Positions 44,272 to 53,056 are shown, numbered from the stretch's first letter. The stretch is DNA of 64,000 nt from Caloranaerobacter ferrireducens (GCF_001730685.1 NZ_MDJR01000007.1:78898-142897); one strand, 5' to 3'. Program-made: numbers and translations. The notes: generated by a model not told the origin, from the sequence alone.

Positions 44272-44979
44272 ATGGATATATTTACAAGATTAAAATCAAT
44301 TTTTAATGCAAAGGCTAATGCATTACTAGATGAAATAGAGAACCCAGAGGAAGCATTGGAGTTTTCACTTAAAGAAATGAGAGAACAAATTAGAAAAATT
44401 AAAAAGTCATTTTTAGAAGTTGCAACAATAAAAAAGAAGCTAGAGAGTGAACTTGAAGACATAAAAGGTAAAATTAGGCTAGCAGATGAGCAGGCTGAAT
44501 TATCAATATCATTAGGACGTGAGGATTTAGCAAAAGCTGCATTAGAGAAGAAACAAGATTTAATAGAACAACAGAATAAAATAACTTTAGATATACAACA
44601 GATACAGGAAAAATTAAGACTAATTAGACAGAATAAAGAACAACTAGAAACACGTATTAAACAATTGGAAACTAAAAAAGAAGAGTTAATTGCAATGAAT
44701 CGTGCGGCAGATGCACAAATAACAGTTAAGGAAATAATTACAGGAATTTCTAAAGATATAACAGAAATTAATGAACGAATAACAAGAGCAGAAAATAAAA
44801 TCAGAGAAAAAAATGCAAAAGTATCTGCAATGAATGAACTTATTGAACTAGAGAATTTTGATAGATTAGATGAACTAGACGATTTAGAACAAGAATTAAA
44901 GAAAGTTCAAAGAGATGAGAGAATAAAACAAGAATTAGAAAATTTAAAACTAAGGTTAAAAAAAGGAGATGCTGAATAA
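44272..44979 (+). CDS. pspA: PspA/IM30 family envelope-stress protein
   Basis: A protein of 235 residues, nearly all coiled coil, with the family start MDIFTRLKSIFNAKANALLD and ENPEEALEFSLKEMREQI. PspA/Vipp1 proteins are ESCRT-III-like and bind damaged membrane. A GGAGG site precedes the ATG. The stop overlaps the next start (TAATG), tying it to the SHOCT/coiled-coil gene. Confidence 0.9.
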   Translation: MDIFTRLKSIFNAKANALLDEIENPEEALEFSLKEMREQIRKIKKSFLEVATIKKKLESELEDIKGKIRLADEQAELSISLGREDLAKAALEKKQDLIEQQNKITLDIQQIQEKLRLIRQNKEQLETRIKQLETKKEELIAMNRAADAQITVKEIITGISKDITEINERITRAENKIREKNAKVSAMNELIELENFDRLDELDDLEQELKKVQRDERIKQELENLKLRLKKGDAE

Positions 44980-45635
44980 TGGGTTGTGGTGGATATAGAG
45001 GATTATTTAGAGTATTTGATTATTATGAGCATTCAAGAAGATATAGTACATGTAATCCAGATAGTTACAATCACTATAAACAAGACGATACAGATGAAAA
45101 ATTAATGCTTTTAAAGAAAATGTACGCTGAAGGTCTTATCGATGATAAAGACTACAGTAGATATAAACAGAGAATATATGAGAGGACTATAACTTTTGAT
45201 GAGTTAGTAGATATACGAATAAAACGGATGAATTCGAAAAATGGAGAAACAGATGAAAATACGAATAATATTAGTCAACAAAAAAACAAATATAAATACA
45301 AGATAGACAAATTAAAAGAGTCTAAAGAAAAAATACAAAATGTCCAGAAAAAACTATCATTAAGATTAGAAGAATTAAAAAAAGAAAAAGAAAGAATAGA
45401 AACTTTAGCAGAAACTATGGTTAGAGCAAGTGAAGATACTGCTGAAGAATATATTCGTATAAAACTAAATATTGAAGAAAATATACAGAACTTAGAAAAA
45501 CGAAAAAACGAGTTGCAAAAGGAATTAGATGAAATAGATAATATGATTAAAACTTTAGAAACAAAAGAATTGGAGTTAGAAGCATTAAAATTAAAAGATG
45601 AAATATTAAATTTAAAAATAGATTTAGACAAATGA
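44979..45635 (+). CDS. SHOCT-like plus long coiled-coil protein
   Basis: A protein of 218 residues. A short Cys/Gly/Tyr-rich start (MGCGGYRGLFRVFDYY) is followed by a SHOCT-type motif LKKMYAEGLIDDKDYSRYK (about residues 47-65) and then roughly 110 residues of coiled coil (from about 105). It is coupled to pspA by overlapping stop/start, so it may be a PspA partner at the membrane. No enzymatic motif is present. Confidence 0.65.
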   Translation: MGCGGYRGLFRVFDYYEHSRRYSTCNPDSYNHYKQDDTDEKLMLLKKMYAEGLIDDKDYSRYKQRIYERTITFDELVDIRIKRMNSKNGETDENTNNISQQKNKYKYKIDKLKESKEKIQNVQKKLSLRLEELKKEKERIETLAETMVRASEDTAEEYIRIKLNIEENIQNLEKRKNELQKELDEIDNMIKTLETKELELEALKLKDEILNLKIDLDK

Positions 45636-45651
45636 AAAGGAGGTATTTAAT

Positions 45652-46458
45652 ATGAAATTAAATAAAAAAATTACTTGGTCTTTGATTTCAATATTAATAA
45701 TAACATTAGCAGCTGGGGCAATAGCTCTCGCAGATACATGGCAATATTTTATATTTAGAGGAGCAATGGATGGGTATAGATATAATACCGCTAGAGGGTA
45801 TGGATGGAATAATGGATATAACAGTGTACCAGGCATGATGAACATGATGGGTACGCCAGGAATGATGGGTATATCAAATGGTTTTCTAAATAATGTAGAT
45901 AATATAAATGAGAAGATGACATTAGATGAGATTAAGAAAAATATAAATAATTATTTAAAGAATTATGACGAAAATTTAGAGATAGGTGACATATTTGTAT
46001 TTGCAGATACAGAATATTATGTATCAATAGAAGAAAAGGCTACAGGAAAAGGTGCTATGGAATTATTAGTTAACCCATATACAGGATATATATATCCTGA
46101 ACCAGGGCCAAATATGATGTGGAATGAAAAATATGGTATGCATGGTCGATTTGGTTTTGGAATGATGGGATTTGGAATGTGGAACTATAGTAATAGAAAT
46201 TTAAATATACAAAATATAAAAAAGATTGATAGGAACAAAGCTGTAAAAATTGCAGATGAATATGTAAAAAACTTCATAAATAAAGATTTTTCTGTAGTGA
46301 ATGAAGGGCATGAATTTTATGGATATTATACATTCCATGTTAATAAAGATAAGCAGACTGTAGGTATGTTAAGTGTGAATTATTATACAGGTGATGTATG
46401 GTATCATACATGGCATGGACAATTGGAAAAAGTAATATCAGTACATGAAGAAAAATAG
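45652..46458 (+). CDS. Exported Met/Gly-rich PepSY-domain-like protein
   Basis: A protein of 268 residues with an N-terminal signal or anchor helix (residues 8-27). Next come two Met-rich segments, GMMNMMGTPGMMG (about 61-73) and FGMMGFGMWNYSN, each beside aromatic residues. Two PepSY-like alpha/beta repeats occupy the flanks (TLDEIKKNINNYLKNYD, NRDK-type segment NKAVKIADEYVKNF). Met clusters outside the cell often bind Cu(I) or Ag(I). It is in the pspA cluster, with an AAGGAGG site. Confidence 0.65.
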   Translation: MKLNKKITWSLISILIITLAAGAIALADTWQYFIFRGAMDGYRYNTARGYGWNNGYNSVPGMMNMMGTPGMMGISNGFLNNVDNINEKMTLDEIKKNINNYLKNYDENLEIGDIFVFADTEYYVSIEEKATGKGAMELLVNPYTGYIYPEPGPNMMWNEKYGMHGRFGFGMMGFGMWNYSNRNLNIQNIKKIDRNKAVKIADEYVKNFINKDFSVVNEGHEFYGYYTFHVNKDKQTVGMLSVNYYTGDVWYHTWHGQLEKVISVHEEK

Positions 46459-46469
46459 GAGGGATGATT

Positions 46470-46682
46470 ATGATGATGGGTTTTGGCATGGGCTGCGGAG
46501 GAATTTTAGGTATATTTCTATTAGGTATAGCTGTATACTTCATATTTAGATATGCAAATGAAAGAAAGTACTATGGGAACTATGATAAAAGTGATGCTTT
46601 GGAAATACTAAAAGAACGATATGCAAAAGGTGAAATTACAGAAGAGGAATATGAAAGAAAGAAGAAAATGTTAATTGATTAA
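46470..46682 (+). CDS. Small SHOCT-domain membrane protein 1
   Basis: A protein of 70 residues: a Met/Gly/Cys-rich start (MMMGFGMGCGG), one membrane helix, then the SHOCT motif DALEILKERYAKGEITEEEY. The third-codon ATG at 46470 has AGGAGGG six bases upstream; the first ATG is too close. SHOCT tails are thought to mediate oligomerisation. Confidence 0.75.
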   Translation: MMMGFGMGCGGILGIFLLGIAVYFIFRYANERKYYGNYDKSDALEILKERYAKGEITEEEYERKKKMLID

Positions 46683-46700
46683 TAAGATGGAGGGATTTAT

Positions 46701-46940
46701 ATGTGGCATATGTATGGATATGGATTTAATTATGCATGGCTCTGGATGCTCGGTTTTAGTTTAATAAAAATATTGGCAGTTATAGGGCTTGTAATATTGT
46801 TTATTAGATTAATTAATAGGGATAGAATAGATAGTTACAAACATTCCAGTAAAGCTATGGAAATATTAAAGGAAAAATATGCAAAAGGAGAAATTAGTGA
46901 AGAAGAATATAAACATAAAAAGAAAATTTTAAGATCTTAA
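46701..46940 (+). CDS. Small SHOCT-domain membrane protein 2
   Basis: A protein of 79 residues: an aromatic start (MWHMYGYGFNYAWLWML), one membrane helix and the SHOCT motif AMEILKEKYAKGEISEEEY. It is a paralogue of the preceding gene, 18 bases apart, with a GGAGGG site. It probably shares the transcript from pspA. Confidence 0.75.
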   Translation: MWHMYGYGFNYAWLWMLGFSLIKILAVIGLVILFIRLINRDRIDSYKHSSKAMEILKEKYAKGEISEEEYKHKKKILRS

Positions 46941-46946
46941 CTAACA

Positions 46947-46978
46947 TAATGTCCAGTATTGAAAAATACTGGACATTA
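46947..46978 (+). terminator. Hairpin after the SHOCT genes
   Basis: TAATGTCCAGTATT pairs perfectly with AATACTGGACATTA around a GAAA loop. There is no clear T-run, so termination may be partial. Confidence 0.6.
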
Positions 46979-47024
46979 TAGTATTCTTGTATAAAGAAAA
47001 AAGGTCAATGGTAGAGGTGTTATT

Positions 47025-47717
47025 ATGGAATTACTGAAAAGAAATATCCTATTAGTTGATGATGAAGAGCAGATAATAAGTGTTGTAAGGGCTTATTTAG
47101 AAAGAGAAGGTTATAATGTATTTACTGCATATAATGGAAAAGAGGCTTTAGATGTATTTAATAAAGAATCAATAGATTTTATAGTGCTTGATTTAATGTT
47201 ACCTGATTTACCAGGAGAAGAAGTTTGTAAAAAAATAAGAATTAAGTCAGAAGTTCCAATACTCATGTTGACTGCTAAAGTTAATGAAAGAGATAGAATA
47301 AATGGATTAGATATAGGTGCAGATGATTATATGATAAAGCCATTTAGCCCAAAAGAACTTGTAGCACGAGTAAGGGCGATATTAAGAAGAACTGGTAAGG
47401 AGTTTATAAAAGCTGATGTAATTGAGTTTAACAATGGAGATTTAATAATTGACATTAATAAAATGGAAGTTAAAAAGCGTGGAAAATTAATAAAATTGAC
47501 ACCAAAAGAATTTAGATTGCTAACAGTATTAGCTAAGAATCTAGGAAAAGTATTTACTAGGGAAGAACTTATAAATAAAGTATTAGGATATGATTATGAT
47601 GGATATGACAGAACTATTGATGCTCATATAAAAAATCTTAGACACAAAATAGAAGATGAAGAAAATAAATATATTATAACAGTATACGGAGTTGGATATA
47701 AATTTTTGGAGGATTAA
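47025..47717 (+). CDS. OmpR/PhoB-family response regulator
   Basis: A protein of 230 residues: receiver domain with LLVDDEEQ, phospho-acceptor FIVLDLMLPDLPG and the KPFSPKEL loop, then a winged helix (LTPKEFRLLTVLAKN, the DRTIDAHIKNLRHKIED recognition region). The next gene is its kinase, one codon away. It likely controls the envelope/Met-rich genes just upstream; that is inference. Confidence 0.94.
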   Translation: MELLKRNILLVDDEEQIISVVRAYLEREGYNVFTAYNGKEALDVFNKESIDFIVLDLMLPDLPGEEVCKKIRIKSEVPILMLTAKVNERDRINGLDIGADDYMIKPFSPKELVARVRAILRRTGKEFIKADVIEFNNGDLIIDINKMEVKKRGKLIKLTPKEFRLLTVLAKNLGKVFTREELINKVLGYDYDGYDRTIDAHIKNLRHKIEDEENKYIITVYGVGYKFLED

Positions 47718-47719
47718 AG

Positions 47720-49144
47720 ATGTTTCGAAAACTGAGGACAAGATTAATATTAATTATTTTAGGAGCAACTTTTTTTTCTATAATATTAGTAAGCATAATA
47801 ACAAATATAACTCTATTTAAGAAATTTGATATATATATGAAAGATGAACTGACAAATAGAGTTAATGAAATTATCGAACTGGTTAAATATACTTATTCAA
47901 TAGATAATAAATGGACTGAAAAGAACCTGAATAATATCAGTAAGTCACCTCTTATAAACGGTTTTGACATAGCGATTAAAGACCTTGATGGTAATATTAT
48001 TTTTACACATTATATGGAATCGGATATGCTTCAGATGCATAATGAGATGATGCAAAAAATGGGATATCATATGATGCACAGAATGGATGAATTTATGATG
48101 CGAGGTCCAATAAGAGCAAAAAATTATGTTACTAAAAGTTTTATTATAGAAGTTAATGGTAAAAATGTTGGAATAGTTGAGCTTGGCTATTATGGACCAT
48201 TTTTAGTATCTGAAAGAGAGTTAGAATTTGCAAGAGGAATAAATAATTCAATTATTTATGCTGCAGTAATATCTTTATTTATCGCATTTATACTAGGGAT
48301 TTATTCTTCTAAGATTATTTCAAAACCTATTCTGAAAATAACAAGAGCAGCTAATGATATACGAAGAGGTAATTTGGATACTAAAGTTTTAATATCTAAT
48401 AACATAACAGAACTGCAAGAACTTTCAAAATCAATAAACCATCTTGCAGAATCTTTAAAAGAGCAGGAAGTACTAAGGAAAAGATTAACTGCAGATATAT
48501 CACATGAGTTAAGAACACCTTTAACTATATTACAAAGTCATATTGAAGCAATAAGTGATGGTATATGGAAACCTACACAAGAAAAACTAGATATTTGTAA
48601 GAATGAAGTCATAAGACTTATTAAACTAGTAGAGCAACTAAAATACCTAACAGATATAGAAAAACATAAAATTACATTAGAAATTGAAAGAATTAATTTG
48701 TCTAAATTATTAAATGAAATTGTAGAGAGTTTTAGATATCAATTTCAAAGTAAAAATATTAAACTGAATAGTTTAATTAAAGAAAATGTTTATATAAATG
48801 CTGATAAAGATAAGGTAAGTCAAATAATTATTAATATACTTTCTAATGCTTTGAAATTTACAAATCCAGAAGGACTAGTAGATGTTGCTTTGGAAGAAAA
48901 TGAAGAAAAGGTAAATATAATTATTAAAGATACGGGAATAGGAATACCTAAAGAAGATATATCTTATATATTTGAGAGATTCTATAGAAGTGATAAATCT
49001 AGAAGTAGAAAAACTGGTGGTGCAGGTATTGGTTTAACTATAGCTAAAACACTTGTTGAAGCTCATAATGGAAGAATAAAAGTTGAAAGTGAGTTAGGTA
49101 AGGGCAGTAAGTTTACTGTAATATTTTATAAAGATTTTAAATAA
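47720..49144 (+). CDS. Sensor histidine kinase with Met/His-rich external loop
   Basis: A protein of 474 residues: helix 1 (8-30), an external domain to about residue 170, helix 2, HAMP, the phospho-His box ISHELRTPLTIL and ATPase motifs (NILSNALKF, DTGIGIP, GGAGIGLTIAK). Residues 99-127 of the sensor carry 11 Met and 3 His, a composition typical of sites for soft metals such as Cu(I) or Ag(I). It is paired with the regulator at 47025. Confidence 0.93.
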   Translation: MFRKLRTRLILIILGATFFSIILVSIITNITLFKKFDIYMKDELTNRVNEIIELVKYTYSIDNKWTEKNLNNISKSPLINGFDIAIKDLDGNIIFTHYMESDMLQMHNEMMQKMGYHMMHRMDEFMMRGPIRAKNYVTKSFIIEVNGKNVGIVELGYYGPFLVSERELEFARGINNSIIYAAVISLFIAFILGIYSSKIISKPILKITRAANDIRRGNLDTKVLISNNITELQELSKSINHLAESLKEQEVLRKRLTADISHELRTPLTILQSHIEAISDGIWKPTQEKLDICKNEVIRLIKLVEQLKYLTDIEKHKITLEIERINLSKLLNEIVESFRYQFQSKNIKLNSLIKENVYINADKDKVSQIIINILSNALKFTNPEGLVDVALEENEEKVNIIIKDTGIGIPKEDISYIFERFYRSDKSRSRKTGGAGIGLTIAKTLVEAHNGRIKVESELGKGSKFTVIFYKDFK

Positions 49145-49218
49145 AAAAATTAGTCTTAGAATTTATGTTTTACTACAATTAGTGTGTAGGATTTCATACA
49201 TGCATTAAAAAAATGATT

Positions 49219-49249
49219 ACTGGTAATTTTTGTGATTACCAGTTTTTTT
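49219..49249 (+). terminator. Terminator after the OmpR-type pair
   Basis: ACTGGTAAT pairs with ATTACCAGT, followed by seven T residues. Confidence 0.88.
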
Positions 49250-49300
49250 GAGAACTTTATAAGATAGATTTAATAGACTTATTAAAATTCAATATCTTAT

Positions 49301-49316
49301 TGGTATGAAAATTGCA
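49301..49316 (+). promoter_or_regulatory. Sigma-54 (-24/-12) promoter of the small CxxC gene and kinase
   Basis: TGGTAT-GAAAA-TTGCA; GG (49302-49303) and GC (49314-49315) are separated by exactly 10 bases. It lies 36 bp upstream of the small CDS. Confidence 0.75.
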
Positions 49317-49351
49317 GATAATATTACATATACTTCTTTATTAAGGAAGTG

Positions 49352-49483
49352 ATGTTAATAATTTTATTTGCATATTTTGCTTTGGGTATAATTGTTTATT
49401 TTCTATTATCAATAGATAAAGAATATAAATTTAGTAAACATAAAGCAAAGTGTATATATTGTAAAAAAGGAGAATTAAAATGA
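49352..49483 (+). CDS. Small single-helix membrane protein with CxxC (43 aa)
   Basis: The frame encodes an N-terminal hydrophobic helix (MLIILFAYFALGIIVYFLLS) and a basic tail ending with KCIYCKKGELK, a CxxC metal- or disulfide-type motif. AAGGA lies before the ATG. Its stop overlaps the following kinase start (ATGA), a strong sign that it is translated and coupled. Its sigma-54 promoter links it to the NtrC-type regulator. No family is recognised. Confidence 0.65.
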   Translation: MLIILFAYFALGIIVYFLLSIDKEYKFSKHKAKCIYCKKGELK

Positions 49484-50907
49484 AGAGATTTAATAAAAAA
49501 GAAATAATGGACATTATATTTATTAGTACAAGCATTGTGATTATAACAATGCTTCACTATTCAATTATACCAGATAGATGGGATATACATGATTTTCATA
49601 GGAGATTATTTTATATTCCTATAATAATTTCTTCATTTAAATTCAGATTAAAGGGAGGCTTATTTACATCAATAATAGTTTCTATTTTATATGGTACACC
49701 TTTAATTTTTCCAGAGATATTATCATTAGAGAAAATAAATATGTCTATTTTAAATCATTTTTTAGAAATAATTATGTTTGTTTTTATAGGTACAGTTACT
49801 GGATTTTTAGTTGAAGCAGATTTTAAAAAGAAAAAGATATTAGAGATACAAATTAGAAAATTGACCGATCTTGAAAATTTTACCCAAAATATATTAGATA
49901 GTATAACTAATGTTCTTATAGCAGTTGATAAAGATTTAAAAATACAATTGATAAATAAAGAAGGAAGAAAATTGTTAGATTTAGATGAAACATGCATAGG
50001 GAAGGGATTAGATATTTTATTTGTAGAGTATGATAAAATTGAAAAAATACTAAAAGATGTGCTGACTTTTGATAAAAAAATGAACATTGTTACTAAGTGT
50101 AATTCAAAAGATAAAACTAATATTTATGTAAAATTATTTGCTTATCCATTGCATAATATCCTAAATAAAATAGAGGGAGTTGTTATTGTACTTGAGGACA
50201 TTTCGGAGATTAGGAAATTGGAAAATCAAGTCAGAAGAGCAGAAAAACTATCAGCAATTGGGCAACTTGCGTCTGGTATTGCTCATGAAATAAGGAATCC
50301 ATTAGGGATTATAAAGACTATATCTCAGACAGTAATTAAAGATATAGAAGATACTGAAATAAAAGAGGGGCTTGAAATTATAGTTCATGAAGTAGATAGA
50401 GCTAATATGGTGATTAAAGGATTGTTGGATTTTGCTAAACCTAATGTAAATCAGATTAAAATCCAAAGCATAGATAAACTTATAAAAGAAGTAATTATGC
50501 TTACTAAAAAGTATGCTCAACAACATGGTGTTAAAATTATTTATACGTCTAAAGTAGATATAGAAATATTAATAGATTCAGAAAAAATAAAACAAGCTTT
50601 TATAAATGTTATATTCAATTCTGTGCAAGCAATGCCTGAAGGAGGTTGTTTAAACATAAGTTTAAATATAAAAGATGATTGGGTTAAGGTATCATTTGAA
50701 GATAATGGAACAGGTATACAGAGAAATGAACTTGAAAAAATATTTGAACCATTTTATACAACTAAAGATACTGGAACTGGGCTTGGATTAGCTATAACTC
50801 ACAGAATTATTGACGAACATGATGGATATATTGAAGTTTCTAGCAAACCAGGAACTGGTACAATATTTGATGTTTTTCTACCAATAAAAGGTATAAATTC
50901 TAATTGA
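49480..50907 (+). CDS. NtrB/ZraS-like sensor histidine kinase with PAS domain
   Basis: A protein of 475 residues: three or four N-terminal helices (to about residue 115), a coiled-coil link, a PAS domain (about 135-240), phospho-His box ASGIAHEIRNPLGI and ATPase motifs (NVIFNSVQAMPEGG, EDNGTGI, TGTGLGLAI). This domain order is that of kinases partnering NtrC-type regulators, so the regulator at 41876 is the likely target. It is coupled to the small CxxC gene by ATGA overlap. Confidence 0.9.
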   Translation: MKRFNKKEIMDIIFISTSIVIITMLHYSIIPDRWDIHDFHRRLFYIPIIISSFKFRLKGGLFTSIIVSILYGTPLIFPEILSLEKINMSILNHFLEIIMFVFIGTVTGFLVEADFKKKKILEIQIRKLTDLENFTQNILDSITNVLIAVDKDLKIQLINKEGRKLLDLDETCIGKGLDILFVEYDKIEKILKDVLTFDKKMNIVTKCNSKDKTNIYVKLFAYPLHNILNKIEGVVIVLEDISEIRKLENQVRRAEKLSAIGQLASGIAHEIRNPLGIIKTISQTVIKDIEDTEIKEGLEIIVHEVDRANMVIKGLLDFAKPNVNQIKIQSIDKLIKEVIMLTKKYAQQHGVKIIYTSKVDIEILIDSEKIKQAFINVIFNSVQAMPEGGCLNISLNIKDDWVKVSFEDNGTGIQRNELEKIFEPFYTTKDTGTGLGLAITHRIIDEHDGYIEVSSKPGTGTIFDVFLPIKGINSN

Positions 50908-50908
50908 T

Positions 50909-50936
50909 AAGGCTATCTCGATAGAGATAGCCTTTT
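50909..50936. terminator. Bidirectional terminator between kinase and hcp
   Basis: AAGGCTATCTC pairs with GAGATAGCCTT, followed by TT; it is placed between convergent genes. Confidence 0.85.
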
Positions 50937-50939
50937 AGA

Positions 50940-52586
50940 TTAACCTAATATTTCTTTCATATCAGCTTCTGCGTTTGAAGTAGGTTTTATATTGAACTTA
51001 TCAACTAATACTTGTAATACGTTTGGTGAAATGAAAGCTGGTAAAGTTGGTCCAAGATAAATATTTTTGATATTTAATGATAATAATGTAAGAAGTATGC
51101 ATACTGCTTTTTGTTCATACCATGATAGTATTATTGATAAAGGTAGTTCGTTTACATCGCATTCAAAAGCTTCTGCAAGAGCAACTGCGATTTTTATAGC
51201 AGAATAAGCATCATTACATTGACCTACATCTAATAATCTTGGGAATTCCCCAATCTTACCAAAATCTTTTTTATTAAATCTATATTTTCCACAAGCTAAT
51301 GTTAAAATTATTGTATCTTTAGGTGTTTTTTCAGCAAATTCAGTATAATAATTTCTTCCTGGTCTAGCACCATCACATCCACCTATTAAGAAGAAGTGTT
51401 TAATATCACCTTTTTTTACAGCCTCAATAATTTTGTCAGACAGGCTTAATACTGTATTATGACCAAATCCTACTAATATTTTCTTTTCTTCTTCGTCCTC
51501 TTGCCAACCACCAAGCTCTAAAGCTTTTTCTATTAAAGGTGTAAAATCTTTTTTACCATTTACTTCTTCTATATGAGCTACATCTGGCCAACCTACTATG
51601 CTAGTAGTAAAAATTCTGTCTTTATAACTATCTCTAGGTTTTTGTAAACAGTTTGTTGTCATTAAAATTGCACCAGGTATGTTATCGAATTCATCTTGTT
51701 GATCTTGCCATGCGCCACCGTAGTTACCAACTAAATGCGGATATTTTTTAAGTTCAGGATATGCATGAGCTGGTAACATTTCTCCATGAGTATAAATATT
51801 TATACCTTTACCTTCTGTTTGTTCAAGAAGTTCTTTTAAATCCTTTAAATCATGACCAGAAATTATTATGAAAGGTCCTTTTTTCTTAGTTATTAATACT
51901 TCAGTTGGTTCAGGATGACCATAAGCACCAGTATTAGCACTATCTAATAATTCCATACATTTAAAGTTAACTTGACCTAATTCCATATTTAGATTAAACA
52001 AATCATCTATTGTTAAATTATCATTTAAAGTAGCTGCTAATCCTTTATAGAAGAAATTATTCACAGTTTCATCTGTTTTACCTAAAACATAAGCATGATG
52101 TGCATATGCAGCCATTCCTTTTAAACCGTAAATAAGTAGTTCTCTAAGTGAACGTATATCTTGATCTAAGTCTTCGTCAGCCATTATTCCAACTTTTTTT
52201 GCATCATTTATCATTTCTTCTTTTGTAGAAGGTATTTTGTAACTTGCAGCGTCTGGGATAGATGCTTCAATATCTCCAGCTAATTCTTTAAGATTTTCTT
52301 TTACTTCAGCAGCTTTCTTAATATATTCAACAAATCTTTCAGCATCAAAGTTAACATTAGTTAAAGTAGCAAACATTGCATCCATAACAAACTTATGAGT
52401 TTCTTCATCAATTTTTTTACCTTTTTCTAATGCTTTCTGTCCATAAAAACCTATTCCTTTTAATAAGTAAACAAGTAAGTCTTGTAATGCTGCAACTTCT
52501 GGGTCTTTCCCACAAACACCTATTTTAACACAACCTTTTCCACCTGCTGTTTGTTCACATTGATAACAAAACATTTGATTATCCAC
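50940..52586 (-). CDS. hcp: Hybrid-cluster protein (hydroxylamine reductase)
   Basis: A protein of 548 residues. The N-terminal 4Fe-4S motif C-x2-C-x8-C-x5-C (FCYQCEQTAGGKGCVKIGVC) is the form seen in strict anaerobes. Hybrid-cluster ligands lie in the GHDLKDL, TTNCLQ, GGCDGARPGRNYY and LDVGQCNDAYSA blocks. The enzyme reduces hydroxylamine and, in other bacteria, nitric oxide. The GTG start has AGGAGGGG upstream. A CRP/FNR-like palindrome is present upstream of its promoter. Confidence 0.96.
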   Translation of the reverse strand: MDNQMFCYQCEQTAGGKGCVKIGVCGKDPEVAALQDLLVYLLKGIGFYGQKALEKGKKIDEETHKFVMDAMFATLTNVNFDAERFVEYIKKAAEVKENLKELAGDIEASIPDAASYKIPSTKEEMINDAKKVGIMADEDLDQDIRSLRELLIYGLKGMAAYAHHAYVLGKTDETVNNFFYKGLAATLNDNLTIDDLFNLNMELGQVNFKCMELLDSANTGAYGHPEPTEVLITKKKGPFIIISGHDLKDLKELLEQTEGKGINIYTHGEMLPAHAYPELKKYPHLVGNYGGAWQDQQDEFDNIPGAILMTTNCLQKPRDSYKDRIFTTSIVGWPDVAHIEEVNGKKDFTPLIEKALELGGWQEDEEEKKILVGFGHNTVLSLSDKIIEAVKKGDIKHFFLIGGCDGARPGRNYYTEFAEKTPKDTIILTLACGKYRFNKKDFGKIGEFPRLLDVGQCNDAYSAIKIAVALAEAFECDVNELPLSIILSWYEQKAVCILLTLLSLNIKNIYLGPTLPAFISPNVLQVLVDKFNIKPTSNAEADMKEILG

Positions 52587-52646
52587 GATTACCCCTCCTT
52601 TTATTTTTCTTTAATTATAATTTACCCAAAACCTAAAAATAATTCA

Positions 52647-52660
52647 GTGATTTGAATCAC
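52647..52660. promoter_or_regulatory. CRP/FNR-like operator upstream of hcp
   Basis: GTGATTTGAATCAC has 6-bp perfect arms. A minus-strand TATAAT (52619-52614) follows, placing the operator roughly 45 bp before the predicted start, as for CRP/FNR-family activators such as HcpR. Confidence 0.55.
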
Positions 52661-52670
52661 AAAAAGAAAA

Positions 52671-52703
52671 AAGACTTCTACTAGCTCGACTAATAGAAGT
52701 CTT
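52671..52703 (-). terminator. Terminator after the ACT-like gene
   Basis: AAGACTTCTA pairs with TAGAAGTCTT; on the minus strand it is followed by TTTTTTCTTTTT. Confidence 0.87.
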
Positions 52704-52717
52704 GATTAATGTAAAAA

Positions 52718-52978
52718 TTAATAAGAGAAATCCATTTTTCTAACTACAACGCCATTTATCGCACTTAATTTTTCTTCCAATTCGTTACATTTATCACCGC
52801 AGTTGTTAGTTAATTCAAGTATTATTAATCCTTTTTCTGTACAATTATTATCTTCTGCTTGTTGATGTAAACCTAATCTAGTCTTAATAATACATCCGTA
52901 ATCAGTTAATATTTTTTGTACTTCAGATATTTCTTCGAAACGATTGTCAATTTGTAGACCTAAAATTATTTTTGACAT
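52718..52978 (-). CDS. Small ACT-like protein, distantly TM1266-like
   Basis: A protein of 86 residues with alternating beta and alpha segments: IILGLQIDNRFEEISEVQKI, CIIKTRLGLHQ, KGLIILELTNN and LSAINGVVVRKMDFSY. The layout fits an ACT-type ferredoxin fold, and it recalls the hydrogenase-linked regulator at 31024. Three cysteines (C29, C46, C60) are present. It lies between the beta-CASP nuclease and hcp on the same strand but has its own terminator. No defined role. Confidence 0.6.
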   Translation of the reverse strand: MSKIILGLQIDNRFEEISEVQKILTDYGCIIKTRLGLHQQAEDNNCTEKGLIILELTNNCGDKCNELEEKLSAINGVVVRKMDFSY

Positions 52979-53056
52979 ATTATCCCTCCATATATATTTT
53001 TTTAATCCTATTATAATATTTTCAAAAAATTATCTTTTTAAACAAGTTTGATTATA

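Noticed and set aside
45275..45631. Ser/Phe-rich minus-strand frame opposite the coiled-coil gene
   Set aside because: Composition is the mirror of Lys/Glu codons on the plus strand.
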